This document shows positions 11,516 through 22,357 of a stretch of 64,000 nt of DNA, one piece after another. The first letter of the stretch is position 1. Each line of letters opens with the position of its first letter. The stretch is from Meconema thalassinum (Eukaryota > Arthropoda > Insecta > Orthoptera > Tettigoniidae): NCBI GenBank assembly GCA_946902985.2, contig OX336388.2, forward strand, positions 118,831,894-118,895,893, written 5' to 3'. Under the pieces are notes generated by a model. It was given only the letters and a program-made list of their open reading frames with translations, ran no database searches and was not told where the DNA came from. The position numbers and the translations under genes were made by a program.

Positions 11516-14500
11516 TAACTTACTTACTCCATGGCGCTACAACCCGGGGTGGGTTTTGGCCTCTTGGACAACTGCTCTCCATGTTGGTCTATCCATCGCC
11601 TTGCTCCTCCATCCTCTCACTCCCATTGCGACGAGGTCTGCAGTCACACCATCCAACCATCTCTTCTAAGGACGTCCTTTCCTCCTCCTGGAGAATAGCC
11701 TCCCTTTCAACATTCTCTTGGGCATCTGGCTCTCCGGCATCCTCTCTATATGTCCCAACCATTGGAATCTCTGTGCCTTTATAAACTTTACGATATCTTG
11801 TTTTCCAATCAATTCGTTTAGTTCATGGTTATATCGTATTCTCCATCCATCTTCCTCTCTAACAGGGCCATATATTCTTCGCAGTATTTTCCTTTCAAAA
11901 CACTTCACAGTATTCTCATCATCCATAGTTAATGTCCAAGCTTCAGAGCCATAGGTCACTACTGGTCTTATCATTGTCTTATATATCTTCATTTTGGTTG
12001 TTCGCGATATAAGTTGATTCCTGAGCATCTTGATGTTTGCATAGTATGCTCTGTTTCCAGCCTGTAATCGATCTTTAATACAGTTTGTTATATCACACTG
12101 GTTGTTAATAAGTACTCCTAGATACTTAAATTGTGTCACACCCTCAAATGTCTTATCGCCTATTTCAATATCATGCGGGGCTCTTCTTGTGTTAGATGTG
12201 GACATTACCATGCTCTTAGTTTTACTATCATTCACTAATAACCCAATATTTGTAGCCTCTTTCTCTAATTCTAAATATACTCTTTTCCGTGTACGCTTCT
12301 CTCTTGCTATGATCACTACATCATCTGCATAAGCACAGATCTGACTTGATTTGTTAAAAATAGTGTCTCCCTGGTCCACTTTACTGATTGCTTTATGTAG
12401 TGCAAGGTTAAAGAGTACTGCAGACAATCCATCTCCTCGTTTTACACCCATATTAATTGTAAAGGGTTTACTCAGCTTATTTCCATTTTTCACTCGTGCC
12501 CATATGTTATCTAGTGTCATCCTTATCATCCGGATTATCTTTCCAGGTATCCTCATTTCTCCTAGTAATTCATATAGTCTTTCTCTACATACACTATCGA
12601 AAGCTTGTTTAAAATCTATAAAGAGCATGTGGAGGTCAATATAATGTTCATAAAACTTTTCCATCATCTGCCTAATTACAAAGATTTGATCCGTTGTACT
12701 CCGGTTGGGTCTAAAACCACACTGATAATCACTCAGAATTTCTTCTGAAAATATCTTCATTCTTTCTTTCAGGATACCTGATAGGATCTTGTAAATAACA
12801 TTCAATAGAGTAATTCCTCTGTAATTCTCACATGCTAGTTTATCTCCTTTCTTAAATATAGGACATATTATTCCTCCCCTCCATCCGTCTGGCATGTTCT
12901 CTTCTTCCCATATTCTTTCCAATAGTTTATGTATTCTATCTTCCAATGCCGCCCCTCCATATTTTATCATTTCTGCTACTATACTGTCTTCCCCTGGTGA
13001 TTTGTTGTTTTTCATTTTCTTCATTACATTTGCCACTTCAAATCTTGTAGGACTCATAATACTTGCATTCTCATTCTCTGATTCTGTAGGACTCGTAATA
13101 CTTGCATTCTCATTCTCTGATTCTGATCTAATTACTTCTTGTCTCTCGTTTTGTTGCATATGTTGTTCAATTACTGGCTCTACACTTTCACTTAGAAGTT
13201 CCTTAAAGTGTTCAGACCATCTATCTAACACTTTGTTCTCATCATTCAGTATCATCCCTTGTCTATCCTTGCATCTTCTTTCCCTAGGTTGGAAACTTTT
13301 CCCCATTTTACCAATTGCCGCATAGAATTTTCTTACTTCACTTCCCTGGTTTAATTCTTCTATTTCTATAAATTGTTTCTTTATGTGTTCCTTTTTCTTT
13401 CTTCTACATACTTTGTTGGCATTCAACCTCAGTTGCCTATAATGTTCACAGTTGCTTCTTGTTTCTCTCAAGATCATCTTTTCTCTTGCTATATTCTTCT
13501 CTTCTATTGCTTCCCTACACTCTTGATCAAACCATTCATTCCGGGTTTGCTGCATCTTTCCGATTATTTCTTCTGCAGCCAGTTTAACTACTTCATCTAT
13601 TTTCTTACACTCTTCATTGAGATCATCTCTCTCTTTTTCTTCTTCTAATTTCTTTTGTATTTCTCTCTGGTATTCCTCCTTAATTCTTTCATCTCCTAGT
13701 CTTTCAACGTTTATACTGTTCTTCCAGGTTTCAGATTCTGTTTTCGTTTTAGCCAGCTTTTCTCTAAGTACTGCTTTGACTAGATAGTGATCTGAATCAC
13801 AATTTGGTCCTCTACCACTCCGCACATCTATAATTGACGAAGAGTATCTTGCATTGATTAACACATGGTCTATTTGATTCACGGTTTTAGAATCAGGAGC
13901 CTTCCAAGTACCTAGATGTATTCGTTTATGTGGGAAACATGTGCTTTGGATCACCATATTGTTCCTGATGGCAAAATGCCCAAGTAGTGTGCCATTCTGG
14001 TTACTAACATCATGTAGTGTATGTTCCCCTGCACATCTCATCAATAGATCCTTCCCAATCTTTGCGTTAAAGTCACCCATTATTATCAATGTATCGTATC
14101 TCTGTATCTCACCGCATGTCTGTTCCAATTGTTCATAGAACTCTTCCTTCTCATCCTCATCTTTCTCTTCAGTTGGTGCATACACTGACAATATGGATAT
14201 GTTCCTGAATCTTCCTTTGATGCGCAATTTACAAATTCTTTCATTTGTGGCTTCATATTCCATAATACTATTCCTTACTGACTTGGATACCATAAATCCT
14301 GTACCATGTTGTCCTGTTCTGCTATTTGGACCACTATACAATAGTGAATATTCCCTTTTATCTATCCTTCCTTGTCCTTGCCATCTTACCTCTTGTAACG
14401 CTACAATGTCTAAATTAAATTTAGTAATCTCTTCTCCTATTTCATTCATCTTTCCTGGTCTCAACATCGTTCTTACATTCCACGTCGCAATATACAAATC

Positions 14501-14784
14501 TCTTTTCCGTAATCCAGGCCGAGGTTGTCTTCTGTTAAATCCGTCCTTCCGAGGCAATTGTCCTTGTGTCGTAAAAGGTTCTTTTTTATGGTGTGGGGTT
14601 GTTAGCCCCACGTCCAACCCCCAACCTGGAGGGCCAGAGTATCCCGTTTAGTCTGGATCATCATCTTCGACCTGTCCGGCTTGGGAGACTTTACCAGTAG
14701 CTAAGCTACCGCCGGCATAGCTCTCAGGATCATTTGACCACGCAAGCTCCACCACCGCGTCAAGGTAAGGATACCATTGGTGGA
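11516..14784 (-). mobile_element. Complete APE-type non-LTR retrotransposon, 3.27 kb
   Basis: A perfect 14-bp target duplication (GTAGAACATTCAAC on the plus strand) flanks it at 11502-11515 and 14785-14798. Inside are a ~167-bp 5' leader, one 983-aa endonuclease/RT ORF, a very short 3' UTR and a tail of TAAG-type repeats (11516-11530). A short repetitive tail in place of poly(A) is typical of the RTE-like and related clades. It landed inside a PIF/Harbinger transposase exon, whose frame can be followed on both sides. The 5' end is present, so the copy appears full length. One premature TAG in the last ~45 codons is the only obvious defect. Confidence 0.88.
11666..14617 (-). CDS. Endonuclease-reverse transcriptase, 983 aa (late stop)
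   Basis: The N terminus carries an AP-endonuclease-like domain (about residues 38-270) with ATWNVRTM, QEVRWQG, MGDFNAKIG and SDHYLV, which nick the target DNA. A central charged linker follows. It contains a 13-residue tandem duplication (ESENENASI.SPT) caused by a 39-bp repeat at 13046-13123. RT spans about residues 540-830 (ENYRGITLL, QCGFRPNRST, YADDVVIIA near 12330). The C-terminal region has the conserved LGHIERM segment. The frame stops at TAG 11668-11666. Reading past it, the same frame continues with family-like residues to a TAG at 11539-11537, so about 42 residues are lost. The protein would act in target-primed reverse transcription. Confidence 0.85.
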   Translation of the reverse strand: MDVGLTTPHHKKEPFTTQGQLPRKDGFNRRQPRPGLRKRDLYIATWNVRTMLRPGKMNEIGEEITKFNLDIVALQEVRWQGQGRIDKREYSLLYSGPNSRTGQHGTGFMVSKSVRNSIMEYEATNERICKLRIKGRFRNISILSVYAPTEEKDEDEKEEFYEQLEQTCGEIQRYDTLIIMGDFNAKIGKDLLMRCAGEHTLHDVSNQNGTLLGHFAIRNNMVIQSTCFPHKRIHLGTWKAPDSKTVNQIDHVLINARYSSSIIDVRSGRGPNCDSDHYLVKAVLREKLAKTKTESETWKNSINVERLGDERIKEEYQREIQKKLEEEKERDDLNEECKKIDEVVKLAAEEIIGKMQQTRNEWFDQECREAIEEKNIAREKMILRETRSNCEHYRQLRLNANKVCRRKKKEHIKKQFIEIEELNQGSEVRKFYAAIGKMGKSFQPRERRCKDRQGMILNDENKVLDRWSEHFKELLSESVEPVIEQHMQQNERQEVIRSESENENASITSPTESENENASIMSPTRFEVANVMKKMKNNKSPGEDSIVAEMIKYGGAALEDRIHKLLERIWEEENMPDGWRGGIICPIFKKGDKLACENYRGITLLNVIYKILSGILKERMKIFSEEILSDYQCGFRPNRSTTDQIFVIRQMMEKFYEHYIDLHMLFIDFKQAFDSVCRERLYELLGEMRIPGKIIRMIRMTLDNIWARVKNGNKLSKPFTINMGVKRGDGLSAVLFNLALHKAISKVDQGDTIFNKSSQICAYADDVVIIAREKRTRKRVYLELEKEATNIGLLVNDSKTKSMVMSTSNTRRAPHDIEIGDKTFEGVTQFKYLGVLINNQCDITNCIKDRLQAGNRAYYANIKMLRNQLISRTTKMKIYKTMIRPVVTYGSEAWTLTMDDENTVKCFERKILRRIYGPVREEDGWRIRYNHELNELIGKQDIVKFIKAQRFQWLGHIERMPESQMPKRMLKGRLFSRRRKGRP

Positions 14785-15098
14785 GTAGAACATTCAACAC
14801 AGAAGGTTTTGACAACCCAGATCTCATGATAAATTCTGTGTCGTCACATTCATTAAAGTAATTCCTTCTGTATTTATAAGTTAGTGGTCGAAGAAAATCT
14901 AAAATGTCTTCAAAAACATCGTCATCGTTCAAAATAAAGTTTAATGCACGCCCGCTCCGGCTTTCACCGCACGCCATTTTGGATTTGAATGCTATGTAAA
15001 TCGACCAGGCAGTCGTTATTCTATGTTGAGAGAGCAATTAGTTTTGACGGCTTGTTAGGGAAGCTAATGGATTGTTATAGTTTGGTGAACCACAAAAT

Positions 15099-15427
15099 TG
15101 AAAATGTAATATGTAAAATGTTAAAATCTAAATTCTAAAATGTAAAATTGAAAATGTGAAATGTTAAAATGTTAAATGTTTTAACGTAAAATGTTAAAAA
15201 ATAAATTGTAATATGTAAAATGATAAAATGTTAAGATGTAAAATGTTAAGATGTAAAATGTTAAAATGTAAAAAGGAAAAATACAAAATGTAAAATGTCA
15301 ATATGTAAAATGTGAAATGGTTGTAATGTAAATGTAAATTTTAAATATAAAATGTTAATAGGGCTATGTAAAATGTGAAATGTTTAATGTAAAAAGTACT
15401 ATGTAAAATTTTAAAATGTAAAAAGTG
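15099..15427. repeat. AT-rich degenerate tandem (AAAATGT)-type repeat
   Basis: About 330 bp are built from imperfect repeats of AAAATGTAA/AAATGTTA motifs. The block ends exactly where a Helitron-derived 3' hairpin begins (15429). It contains no coding potential. Confidence 0.75.
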
Positions 15428-15428
15428 T

Positions 15429-17216
15429 CCGGCTTCGCCCGTTGGAATGATCATAAAGTTTCAAAGTCTCCTTAGACTCTGTGCTCTGATAACACTCAAA
15501 ATGATGAATCATTTTTTATTTTATTTTTAATAAACCACAGTCGAGGAAATTAGTAGAATAATGGACAAATGATCGGATAACCTCGATTGTTCCGAGCTCC
15601 TCAGGGAGCAATAGTATCGTGCTGAAACACACAGGAAAATGATCGGAGTACGTCAAAGAAAATTCGAAAGCACCAAAACTAACGTATACCAGTTGATAAC
15701 CTCAATGTTCCGCCCCAAAACCATCGTACTTGTACAAAGGCCTAATATTTAGTTAACATGCATGATGATAACTGTTTTAAGGGGCCTATGAAATCCTTTT
15801 ACACTAATTACTCGCCGTGACTGCAATCTGTAAGCAGCGCAAGAAATAACTATTTTCTCAATTCCCCACCAGAAGATGGGTTAGGGTGGCGTGATGCAGC
15901 CCACATTGCCAGCCAACAATCTTATTATATAATACGCTAAGGCTAAGGTGTACGTATCACAAAACTCAAGCTCCTTAACCAGAGGGAGTTAGAAGGTGTG
16001 GTTTGTACCATCATCTTCCAAATTGTCTCAATAGTAGAGGAAAAATCTTGCATTTCTTGAAAAGTCAACGGAAATATATGTATTTGTTTATAAAGTGCCT
16101 TTAAACAAATAAACAAGACGATAGCCCCTGCGAGAACTCTGTCGCCTACAGCCCGCATCGCACTAGAGTCGGGTGGGTAGTCTGTACACATGGGGCGCGC
16201 ACAACTCACTATGCGAGAGTTCTCGCTTGGGTCCGCTAGTTATATTTAAATATGCTTACAGTTACATCTCAATTCCCAGCATCTCTGCACCCCTACTACA
16301 ACACAGAAATAGGCCTGCTTCCGAAACTATTAGTTCTAGGGCCTTTTAGTGTCCCTTTGTCTGTGTGTTATTTATACAAGTCTGCACCGTTTCACCGAAC
16401 TGAACCAAATTTTACGTCTCGAGTTTTGTGTCTTGCATTGCGAGGCTTAAAATGAGCCTAGATTGGTTCTTCTGCAAAAAAATAAGATATTTCGTCGATG
16501 TGTCAATGGATCTCAATCTAGAGAACGAAGAGGGCTGTTCAAATTTAAGTAGAAAGTAAGTGGAACCTGAATATCCAAAAATCCTTTCTTGGTGGGTGTT
16601 TGCGGCCCTTGAGTAAGCTGCATACCAAATTTCATTCCAATCCATTGGGTGGGTTCTGAGATTTCGTGATGAATGTGTGAGTGAGTGAGTGAGTGAGTGA
16701 GTGAATGGTATTTGACAAATATCTAGTAGATAGAGTCAAGTCTTTGTTATGCTATACTCGGTTGACAGTGCTGTGTGAGCAGTTGAGTAACTAACAGTAT
16801 TTCAAGTAAAGATCCTCATTTTCTATACCGGTAGTGCAGAGCGCAACTGGCATCCAGTCGGCCGTGTCTCGACTTGAGCTATGTTGCCATGGAAACTATC
16901 TGCCTTGCCATTCCTTCATGAGTATATTTTATGATTTGATTAGCTTGTGCTTGGGTGCAAAAGGGCCGAAATCAGAAGAATGAGAAAGACTATCGAAAAT
17001 TCATGTAGCCAGCGGTTCCTTCTGGGTCTTAAACTATGGGTATGCAGAATTTGGTTGAGATTGGTGAAACGGTGTAGATTTGTATACGGAACCAACCCAC
17101 CCACATACATACAGACTTTTACTTTACCCGCAGGTTTCCGAAAGGTAAGTTCGTAAAATTTGGTGCAATTCGGAAAAGCGGAGATTTGTATAAATAACAA
17201 ATCATTCAGCTTTATA
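15429..17216 (-). mobile_element. Degenerate Helitron-derived copy
   Basis: The minus-strand 3' end keeps the family hairpin (CGGGCGAAGCCGG at 15441-15429) but has lost the CTAG terminus. The 5' side keeps AAAGCTGAATGATTTG near 17216 but has lost the TCTATATATA start. Blocks at 15755-15830 match the Helitron at 20352-20430. 17041-17200 matches the 127-bp repeat unit of the Helitron at 30630. A GTGA microsatellite at 16675-16704 follows the sequence usually seen near Helitron ends. No helicase coding remains. Confidence 0.6.
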
Positions 17217-17440
17217 CAGGGTGTAATTGATATAAATGAAGTCTGTTTCACTGGTGATATTACAGACTATTCTAAGCTTCCTAGGTAAAAAATAAAACTA
17301 AAAAATTGTCACCTATCTTTAAATTGAAAATTAAACATTAAAAAGTCAATGTTTGTAGGTTTTTCAGAAAATCTTCAAGCAGAAGGCAAAAAAGCAGTCT
17401 GGGGGAAACGAGGCGGGGCGAGTTGGAACTAACCGCGGAG

Positions 17441-18446
17441 TAGGGTTGCCAGATGTCAAGAATAAAAACGGAACACGCGTCCCAAAACATTGTTTTTTAA
17501 TCAAGGTTGTTAAATGTTGTAATAAATAATACACATAAATGTATTAAATAAGCATTACATAATCAAATACACAGAATTAAAACTACCCTAGATATTGCTG
17601 ACATATCATATAGGCCTATGACACCAGCAACTTACAAATACTTTTCTTTGAACGACCCTTTGCAAGGATTCTTTATTTTTAAGTACTTTCTGATAAAATT
17701 CACTACAATTTTCGTCAATTGTAATATGTGAACAATTCTTGTTTTATCAAATGAATGGAGCTTCAGATTCTATCATCTCCCCATTTGATATTCATGGCAG
17801 AAATAATTCTCTCCGTAAAAGCATTGGAGGGAAAAATGCTGAGTATTAACTTCACAAGGACTAAGATATTCCTTAATGGTGTTGCCCCTAATAAATCTAT
17901 AACATGTTCCCATCGACATCTGACACAGACATAGAAAGCATTTTCTATTTCAAACTTGCGCCTGTATCACCAATAAACAAGCTAGATATTACAATCAAAC
18001 TCTGAAGCGGGACTTTTCAAAATTGGTGCGAAATTGAATATACGAGGCACGTCCAGAAAGTAAGTTCCGTTTGGTAATACAATTAAATTGTGTACAGATA
18101 CAGATAAATTATTTATTGCCCAACATTCTACACCTCTTAAAACTACTTTTCCACATAACTGCCGAACTTTTGCAGGCATTTGTCATAGCGTGGCACAAGT
18201 TTTTGGATACCTTCTTCATAGAAGTTTGCCGCCGACCCGTAAACGAGAGTGAAGACTCCCCTGTAAGATATCCTACCCTTTGGCCACCACTCTTAGGCAA
18301 ATTGCGTATGTGGTCAGGAGAACTCCTAAACATACCTTAACAAAAAAACGGAATATTTGGCGTTCCGTAAAGGTTTAAAACGGAACGCGGAGCAAAACAA
18401 GAAAAACGGAATTGTTCCGGGTAAAACTTAATGTCTGGCAACCCTA
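17441..18446. mobile_element. Non-autonomous hAT-type element, 1.0 kb
   Basis: The terminal inverted repeats begin TAGGGTTGCCAGA (left) and, reverse-complemented, TAGGGTTGCCAGAC (right). They are flanked by an 8-bp duplication with one mismatch (CCGCGGAG at 17433-17440, GCGCGGAG at 18447-18454). TIRs of this type with 8-bp duplications are typical of hAT elements. No transposase is encoded. A mariner fragment is nested inside. Confidence 0.75.
18038..18250 (-). pseudogene. Mariner transposase 3' fragment and end
   Basis: The plus strand shows a mariner-like terminus (ACGAGGCACGTCCAGAAAGT at 18042, next to TA). Reading inward on the minus strand, the coding remnant near 18235-18140 gives NFYEEGIQKL, YDKCLQKFGSYVEK, the conserved C terminus of mariner transposases, followed by stops. 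Only the last ~200 bp of the element survive inside the 17441-18446 hAT element. Confidence 0.6.
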
Positions 18447-18846
18447 GCGCGGAGGGAAAGTTGTTACGTAATCCGAGCATTAACCTTACCGGTTGAGGGG
18501 TGGTATCAGCTGTTATGAGGATAGCGGTACTCTTGACGTAAGAAAATGTGTACTGCTGTTGTTCTTGTTGTTCTTCTTCTTGAAATCACACACAATGGCT
18601 TGGGATGTTAGGACCGGCAGTATTGTGTAGCCTACTTTGTAAGTGTGGAAGTCATTGATTGATGTTCATGTAAAAGATAAAATAATTTCGATAATCAGCC
18701 CTGGTGTGTCGTTGGCTTCCGGCTCGTTAAAGAAATACAGTGGGACGAAATTCCGCCATCCCGTCGTCTACTCAGAACTAGCATTTAAGACGGAAATAAA
18801 ATACTTGATGTTGTTTTGTTTGAGAGGTTTGGCGATTTTGGTCATT

Positions 18847-18960
18847 TAGCCCCATATAGTTGGGTGTGTGTAGAATTTGTCTCATAACCTGTGTTTTTGT
18901 GGTTTCTGTAGTAATGTGGGTATTTGTAATTCAGGTGAGGATTGAGAATAAGGCGGCCGT
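18847..18960 (-). repeat. Fragment of the 58552 SINE family
   Basis: This block (AGCCCCATATAGTTGGGTGTG onward, through the TTTGTAATTCAGGTGAGG-like motif) matches the reverse complement of the 3' half of the SINE at 58552-59035. Further copies are at 19470-19570 and 27238-27606. It has no head and no coding. Confidence 0.5.
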
Positions 18961-19129
18961 AATAACAATAAAGCAAATAATAGCGAGTTGGTCGGCCATA
19001 TCAAAAGGCACCTGAATCACCAGTAACTAATACTTTGGTTCCCTGAAGCCCGTATAGATATGTTGTGATGTACCAGCAATGTGTTGTATGTACTGTACAC
19101 AAGATTAATAATAATAATAATTTAATGAT

Positions 19130-19330
19130 AGCGAGGATGTGTAGCTAAGGTAGTAGAGTGCTATCCTTCTCGAGGGTTCGATCTAGGCTCAGTCCTGTAA
19201 TAGATGAAGGCGAACAAATACGACAGCCTTATGCCGATGGCACGTGCATGAAATTCTGTGAACACAACATTCCGGAATCCTCGACATCCCCGAAAATAAA
19301 AATAGTGAGTCTAAAAACATATAATTATTA
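19130..19330 (+). repeat. tRNA-headed SINE fragment
   Basis: A box-A-like stretch (GTAGCTAAGGTAGTAGAGTGC, near 19141) and a box B (GGGTTCGATCTAGGC, near 19184) form a degenerate tRNA-like head. The body ends near 19310 in a CCCCGAAAATAAAAATAGT segment. This layout matches a common orthopteran-type SINE. Only this head and short body are preserved. Confidence 0.5.
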
Positions 19331-19469
19331 TTAAACAAATTATAAGAGATTATAGCTTTACTGAATGTTGCTTATTCTTAAATATGGTTCCAATTGTTTA
19401 GGACGATCAGTAAATAAATATTTTTGATGATGGAACAGACTTGCAAGCTTGTTGTGATTATTTTTGTTA

Positions 19470-19930
19470 ATTCAGCCCCGTGTGGTTGGGTGAGTGTTGG
19501 ATTTGTTTGATGAACTGTGTTTCTGTGGTGACTGTAGTAGTGTGTGTAGCTGTAGATATTAGGATCGTGAATGAGGTTTGTGTCCCGGGACTCCAAGTAC
19601 AATACTATCCCGGCATGTGCTTGGAAAGCGCGTGGAAGAATCCGGGAAAATCCAAACTCAGGATAGCCACTGTCGGTGCTGAGTTTGGACCTCCAATCAC
19701 TGGACTTGCTGCGATCGTGGTGCACGATTAAACGCGCATGGCTACACCGGGGGTAGGAGAGAAAGTAGCCGTGGTCTTATGAAAGAACATCCCAACTTTG
19801 GCCTCGTAGGATGCCACGGGATATCATCTTGTGGCTGCCGATGGTGGGAAGGAAGGAAGGAAGGAAGCTAGTAGTTTTACATGACCGTAAATCTCGCAAT
19901 CATAAGCTATTTTTATGTAATAACGGGGTT
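19470..19930 (-). repeat. Composite SINE debris with GGAA microsatellite
   Basis: 19470-19570 is another fragment of the 58552 family. It is followed by a SINE-like body (minus strand CCACGCGCTTTCCAAGCACATGC, resembling the shared core) and a (GGAA)n run at about 19848-19866. The stretch from about 19862, with GTGACC/TGACCGTAAATCTCG, matches part of the SINE at 41899. No gene is present. Confidence 0.4.
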
Positions 19931-20178
19931 TTACAAGACAGGACAAGCCCATAATGTTTTGAACTTCTGTTAAAAAAAACAGTGTTCTATTTTTTTTTTT
20001 TTTAAGTATGTATTTGAGGAAAGTATGATTGGTTTACGGAGACTGTGTTTATGTTGCTTCAGTTAAATGCCTACTATTGTATTTTAGTATTCTTTTTGTA
20101 GCTTAGACAGTCCGTAGTCACTCAATGAACTTTTTTTTTACGTATATCCGTCACAATATCAACCCTAGGTATGATCTA

Positions 20179-20742
20179 CTAACAGTAGTGGCCGGCTTCG
20201 CCCGATTGATTTATTTGTTTTATGGATGATAATGAATACTACTACAGAACTGGAGCGCTCAAGGATAAGGATCGGAAAGCACCAACACTTATTGCAGCTG
20301 ATAACCTCAGTATACTGCACCAACACCATCGCCCTTATACAGAGGCATACTATTGTCATGATGATAACTGTTTTAAGGGGCCTAAGAAATCTTTTTGCAC
20401 TAATTACTCCCCGTAACTGCAATTTATAAGCAGCTCGCAATTCTGCAACAGAACACTGGTAAGGGTGACGTGATACAGCCCGCATTGCCAGGCAACAATA
20501 GACTTACAGTAGGTATTATTGAAGCTTTTCGAGAGCGCTTGTTCTTCCGACTTACTGAACAAAAATCAATCTTTAACGTTACATGAGAGTTGTAGCCTAA
20601 TGTTACATAGCCTAAACTATTCCTCTTGAATCTGGCTATCATATACAAAAATAATGTTTCGAATCAGACTGGTAGTTTCAGATATTAGCGCGTTTAAACA
20701 CACAAACAAACAAATTCTTCAGCTTTATTATATTAGTATAGA
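20179..20742 (-). mobile_element. Non-autonomous Helitron, 564 bp
   Basis: On the minus strand it starts TCTATACTAATATAATAAAG (20742), preceded by A. It ends with a GGGCGAAGCC hairpin stem followed by CTACTGTTAG (20179) and a T. This is the Helitron layout (A|TC ... CTRR|T) with the final tetranucleotide mutated to TTAG. It has no coding sequence. It shares internal blocks with the copy at 15429 and terminal sequence with the large Helitron at 30630. Confidence 0.75.
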
Positions 20743-21319
20743 TGACAAATAAATAAATAGTTAATGATAATGATATTATTACAAAAAGTACTCAGAATGG
20801 TTTAATTCACAATTGAAAACTTCAAGGATTTGAGAATTGATCCCATCCCTTATCACTCCACTGCTTGTAATTAGATGGAGTGTTAATTAATTGAGGATTG
20901 TTGACTTACCCCTAGACAAGTCCCTGCTAGCAGTAGGAGTCTCACAGCAACACCACACATCCTGCACACCAAGAATGATGTAACTATTAGATCGGCCAGT
21001 CCCGTATATAAACGTGCCTAGAGATAAGGTCACCTTAGGCTATAATGCGGAACCGCATCACGTATTACCCATTTAAGATTTGATTGCCGCAGAGCATGGC
21101 TGCGCCACCATTTGTTGACTATTGTAGCAGCGGGGTAAAGAGGAGAACACAGTGATGACACAGTGTAGTCTGCAGCCTTGCGCGCGCAACCTGTCACAGG
21201 AGCTCATGTCACGACGGACAGCTACTGGAGCTGAGTCATATCCTACACGCGCAACTGTACCTGTCAACGAAGCCGAGTGACGTGTGATACAAGTAAACAA
21301 AGAATAGTTCCCATCTCGA
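20743..21319. other. No recognisable feature
   Basis: There are only short chance frames. I see no repeat or motif. Confidence 0.3.
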
Positions 21320-21327
21320 CCGCCGGC

Positions 21328-22281
21328 CAGTGCTGGATTACCCATTAGGCCCGACTAGTCCCAGGCCTAGGGCCCCCCAATTATCTGAGGCCCCTCCAAA
21401 AAAAACTGAAGGAAAAAAACTCCTCGCTCCGGGCCTCGGGGCCTACCTCCACTCCTCTCCCCGCGACATTGACTGCTGACGGGTTTCTTCCAATTATTGA
21501 TGCGCTCAGAAGCGAAATTAACAAACAATGCAATGTTTATTTGAAGATTTCGGAGAAATTTTCTTTTTTAGCTGATATGGAACTATCAGAAAATGAATGT
21601 CAAAAAGCAATTTCTAATTTAGTTCAATTTTATTCCGAAGATTTAGAAAAATTGTATCCAGAACTGAGACAGTTTCAGCATTATATTAAATTACGATTTC
21701 CTTTAAAAACTGAGTTCACTCATTCTGAACTTAACGAAATTCTTATTCGAGACAAGCTTGAGTCTGTTTTTCCAAACGTTGAAATTGCTTTTCGCATTTT
21801 CCTGACCCTCATGACAACGAATTGTTCTGCGGAGCGCTCGTTTTCAAAATTGAAACGGATCAAAAGTGCGCAAAGAAGTATCATGTCACAAGAACGATTA
21901 GAAATGCTTCGTTTAATGTATATCGAGTCAGATGTTCTGCGGGAAATTGATTTCGATGACATTGTAGAAGACTTCATTGACCAAAAAAAAAAAAAAACAG
22001 AAAAAAAATGATTAGGCTACATTTTACAGAAGTAAAAAATAGTATGATTTGATAAATTGTTCATCAAGTCATCTGAAATGTTTTCAAATAACGATGATCG
22101 TTTCAATTGAAATGTATGTATATATGATTTAATGAAAAGTGTATTATTCATCTTGAGAAATAACTCTTGAATATACTTTATTAAATGTATAGGTGCTAAA
22201 AAATAAAAAATATTTGAAATAAATAAAGGGGCCCCAAAAATCTGAGGGACTTGGGCCTCATTTTATCTTAATCCGGCACTG
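21328..22281 (+). mobile_element. hAT element deletion derivative with 8-bp duplication
   Basis: A perfect 8-bp duplication, CCGCCGGC (21320-21327 and 22282-22289), flanks TIRs CAGTGCTGGATTA and CAGTGCCGGATTA. The subterminal GGCCC-rich segments (AGGCCCCTC / GGGGCCCC) are typical of ZMYM-like hAT elements. Inside only the transposase C terminus remains, so the element is non-autonomous. Confidence 0.9.
21469..22011 (+). pseudogene. hAT transposase C-terminal (dimerisation) fragment
   Basis: About 180 codons stay open. They end in the hAT dimerisation region (SVFPNVEIAFRIFLTL, TNCSAERSFSKLKRIKS, MSQERLEMLRLMYIESDVLR), followed by a lysine-rich tail encoded by an A run. The BED finger and RNase H-like catalytic core are missing. 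No ATG suits a native start, so this is the tail of a deleted gene. Its subfamily is the ZMYM1/ZMYM6-like hAT group. Confidence 0.85.
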
Positions 22282-22357
22282 CCGCCGGCAATCAATTCGT
22301 GAAAGGGTAATAGCTATAGCGCACTTAGCCAAGTCACACAACGTTTGAGCTTAATTA

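Larger units (their letters stand above)
11465..14977 (-). pseudogene. PIF/Harbinger transposase N-terminal exon, split by LINE
   Basis: From ATG 14977 the minus strand encodes MACGESRSG and then about 60 residues, including RPLTYKYRRNYF, DTEFIMRSGLSKPSVLNVL, the Harbinger N-terminal signature. The LINE insertion interrupts it at 14785. After its 3' copy of the duplication the frame resumes at 11502 (QMTEYNLEFPSDK) and reaches a splice-donor-like GTAAGA at 11464. No DDE catalytic exon is visible downstream. The 130-residue open frame from 15037 to 14648 is therefore a chimera of transposase exon and LINE leader. Confidence 0.7.

Noticed and set aside
14648..15037. 130-codon minus-strand frame as an intact small gene
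   Set aside because: It is a chimera of a Harbinger exon and the LINE leader created by the insertion at 14785.
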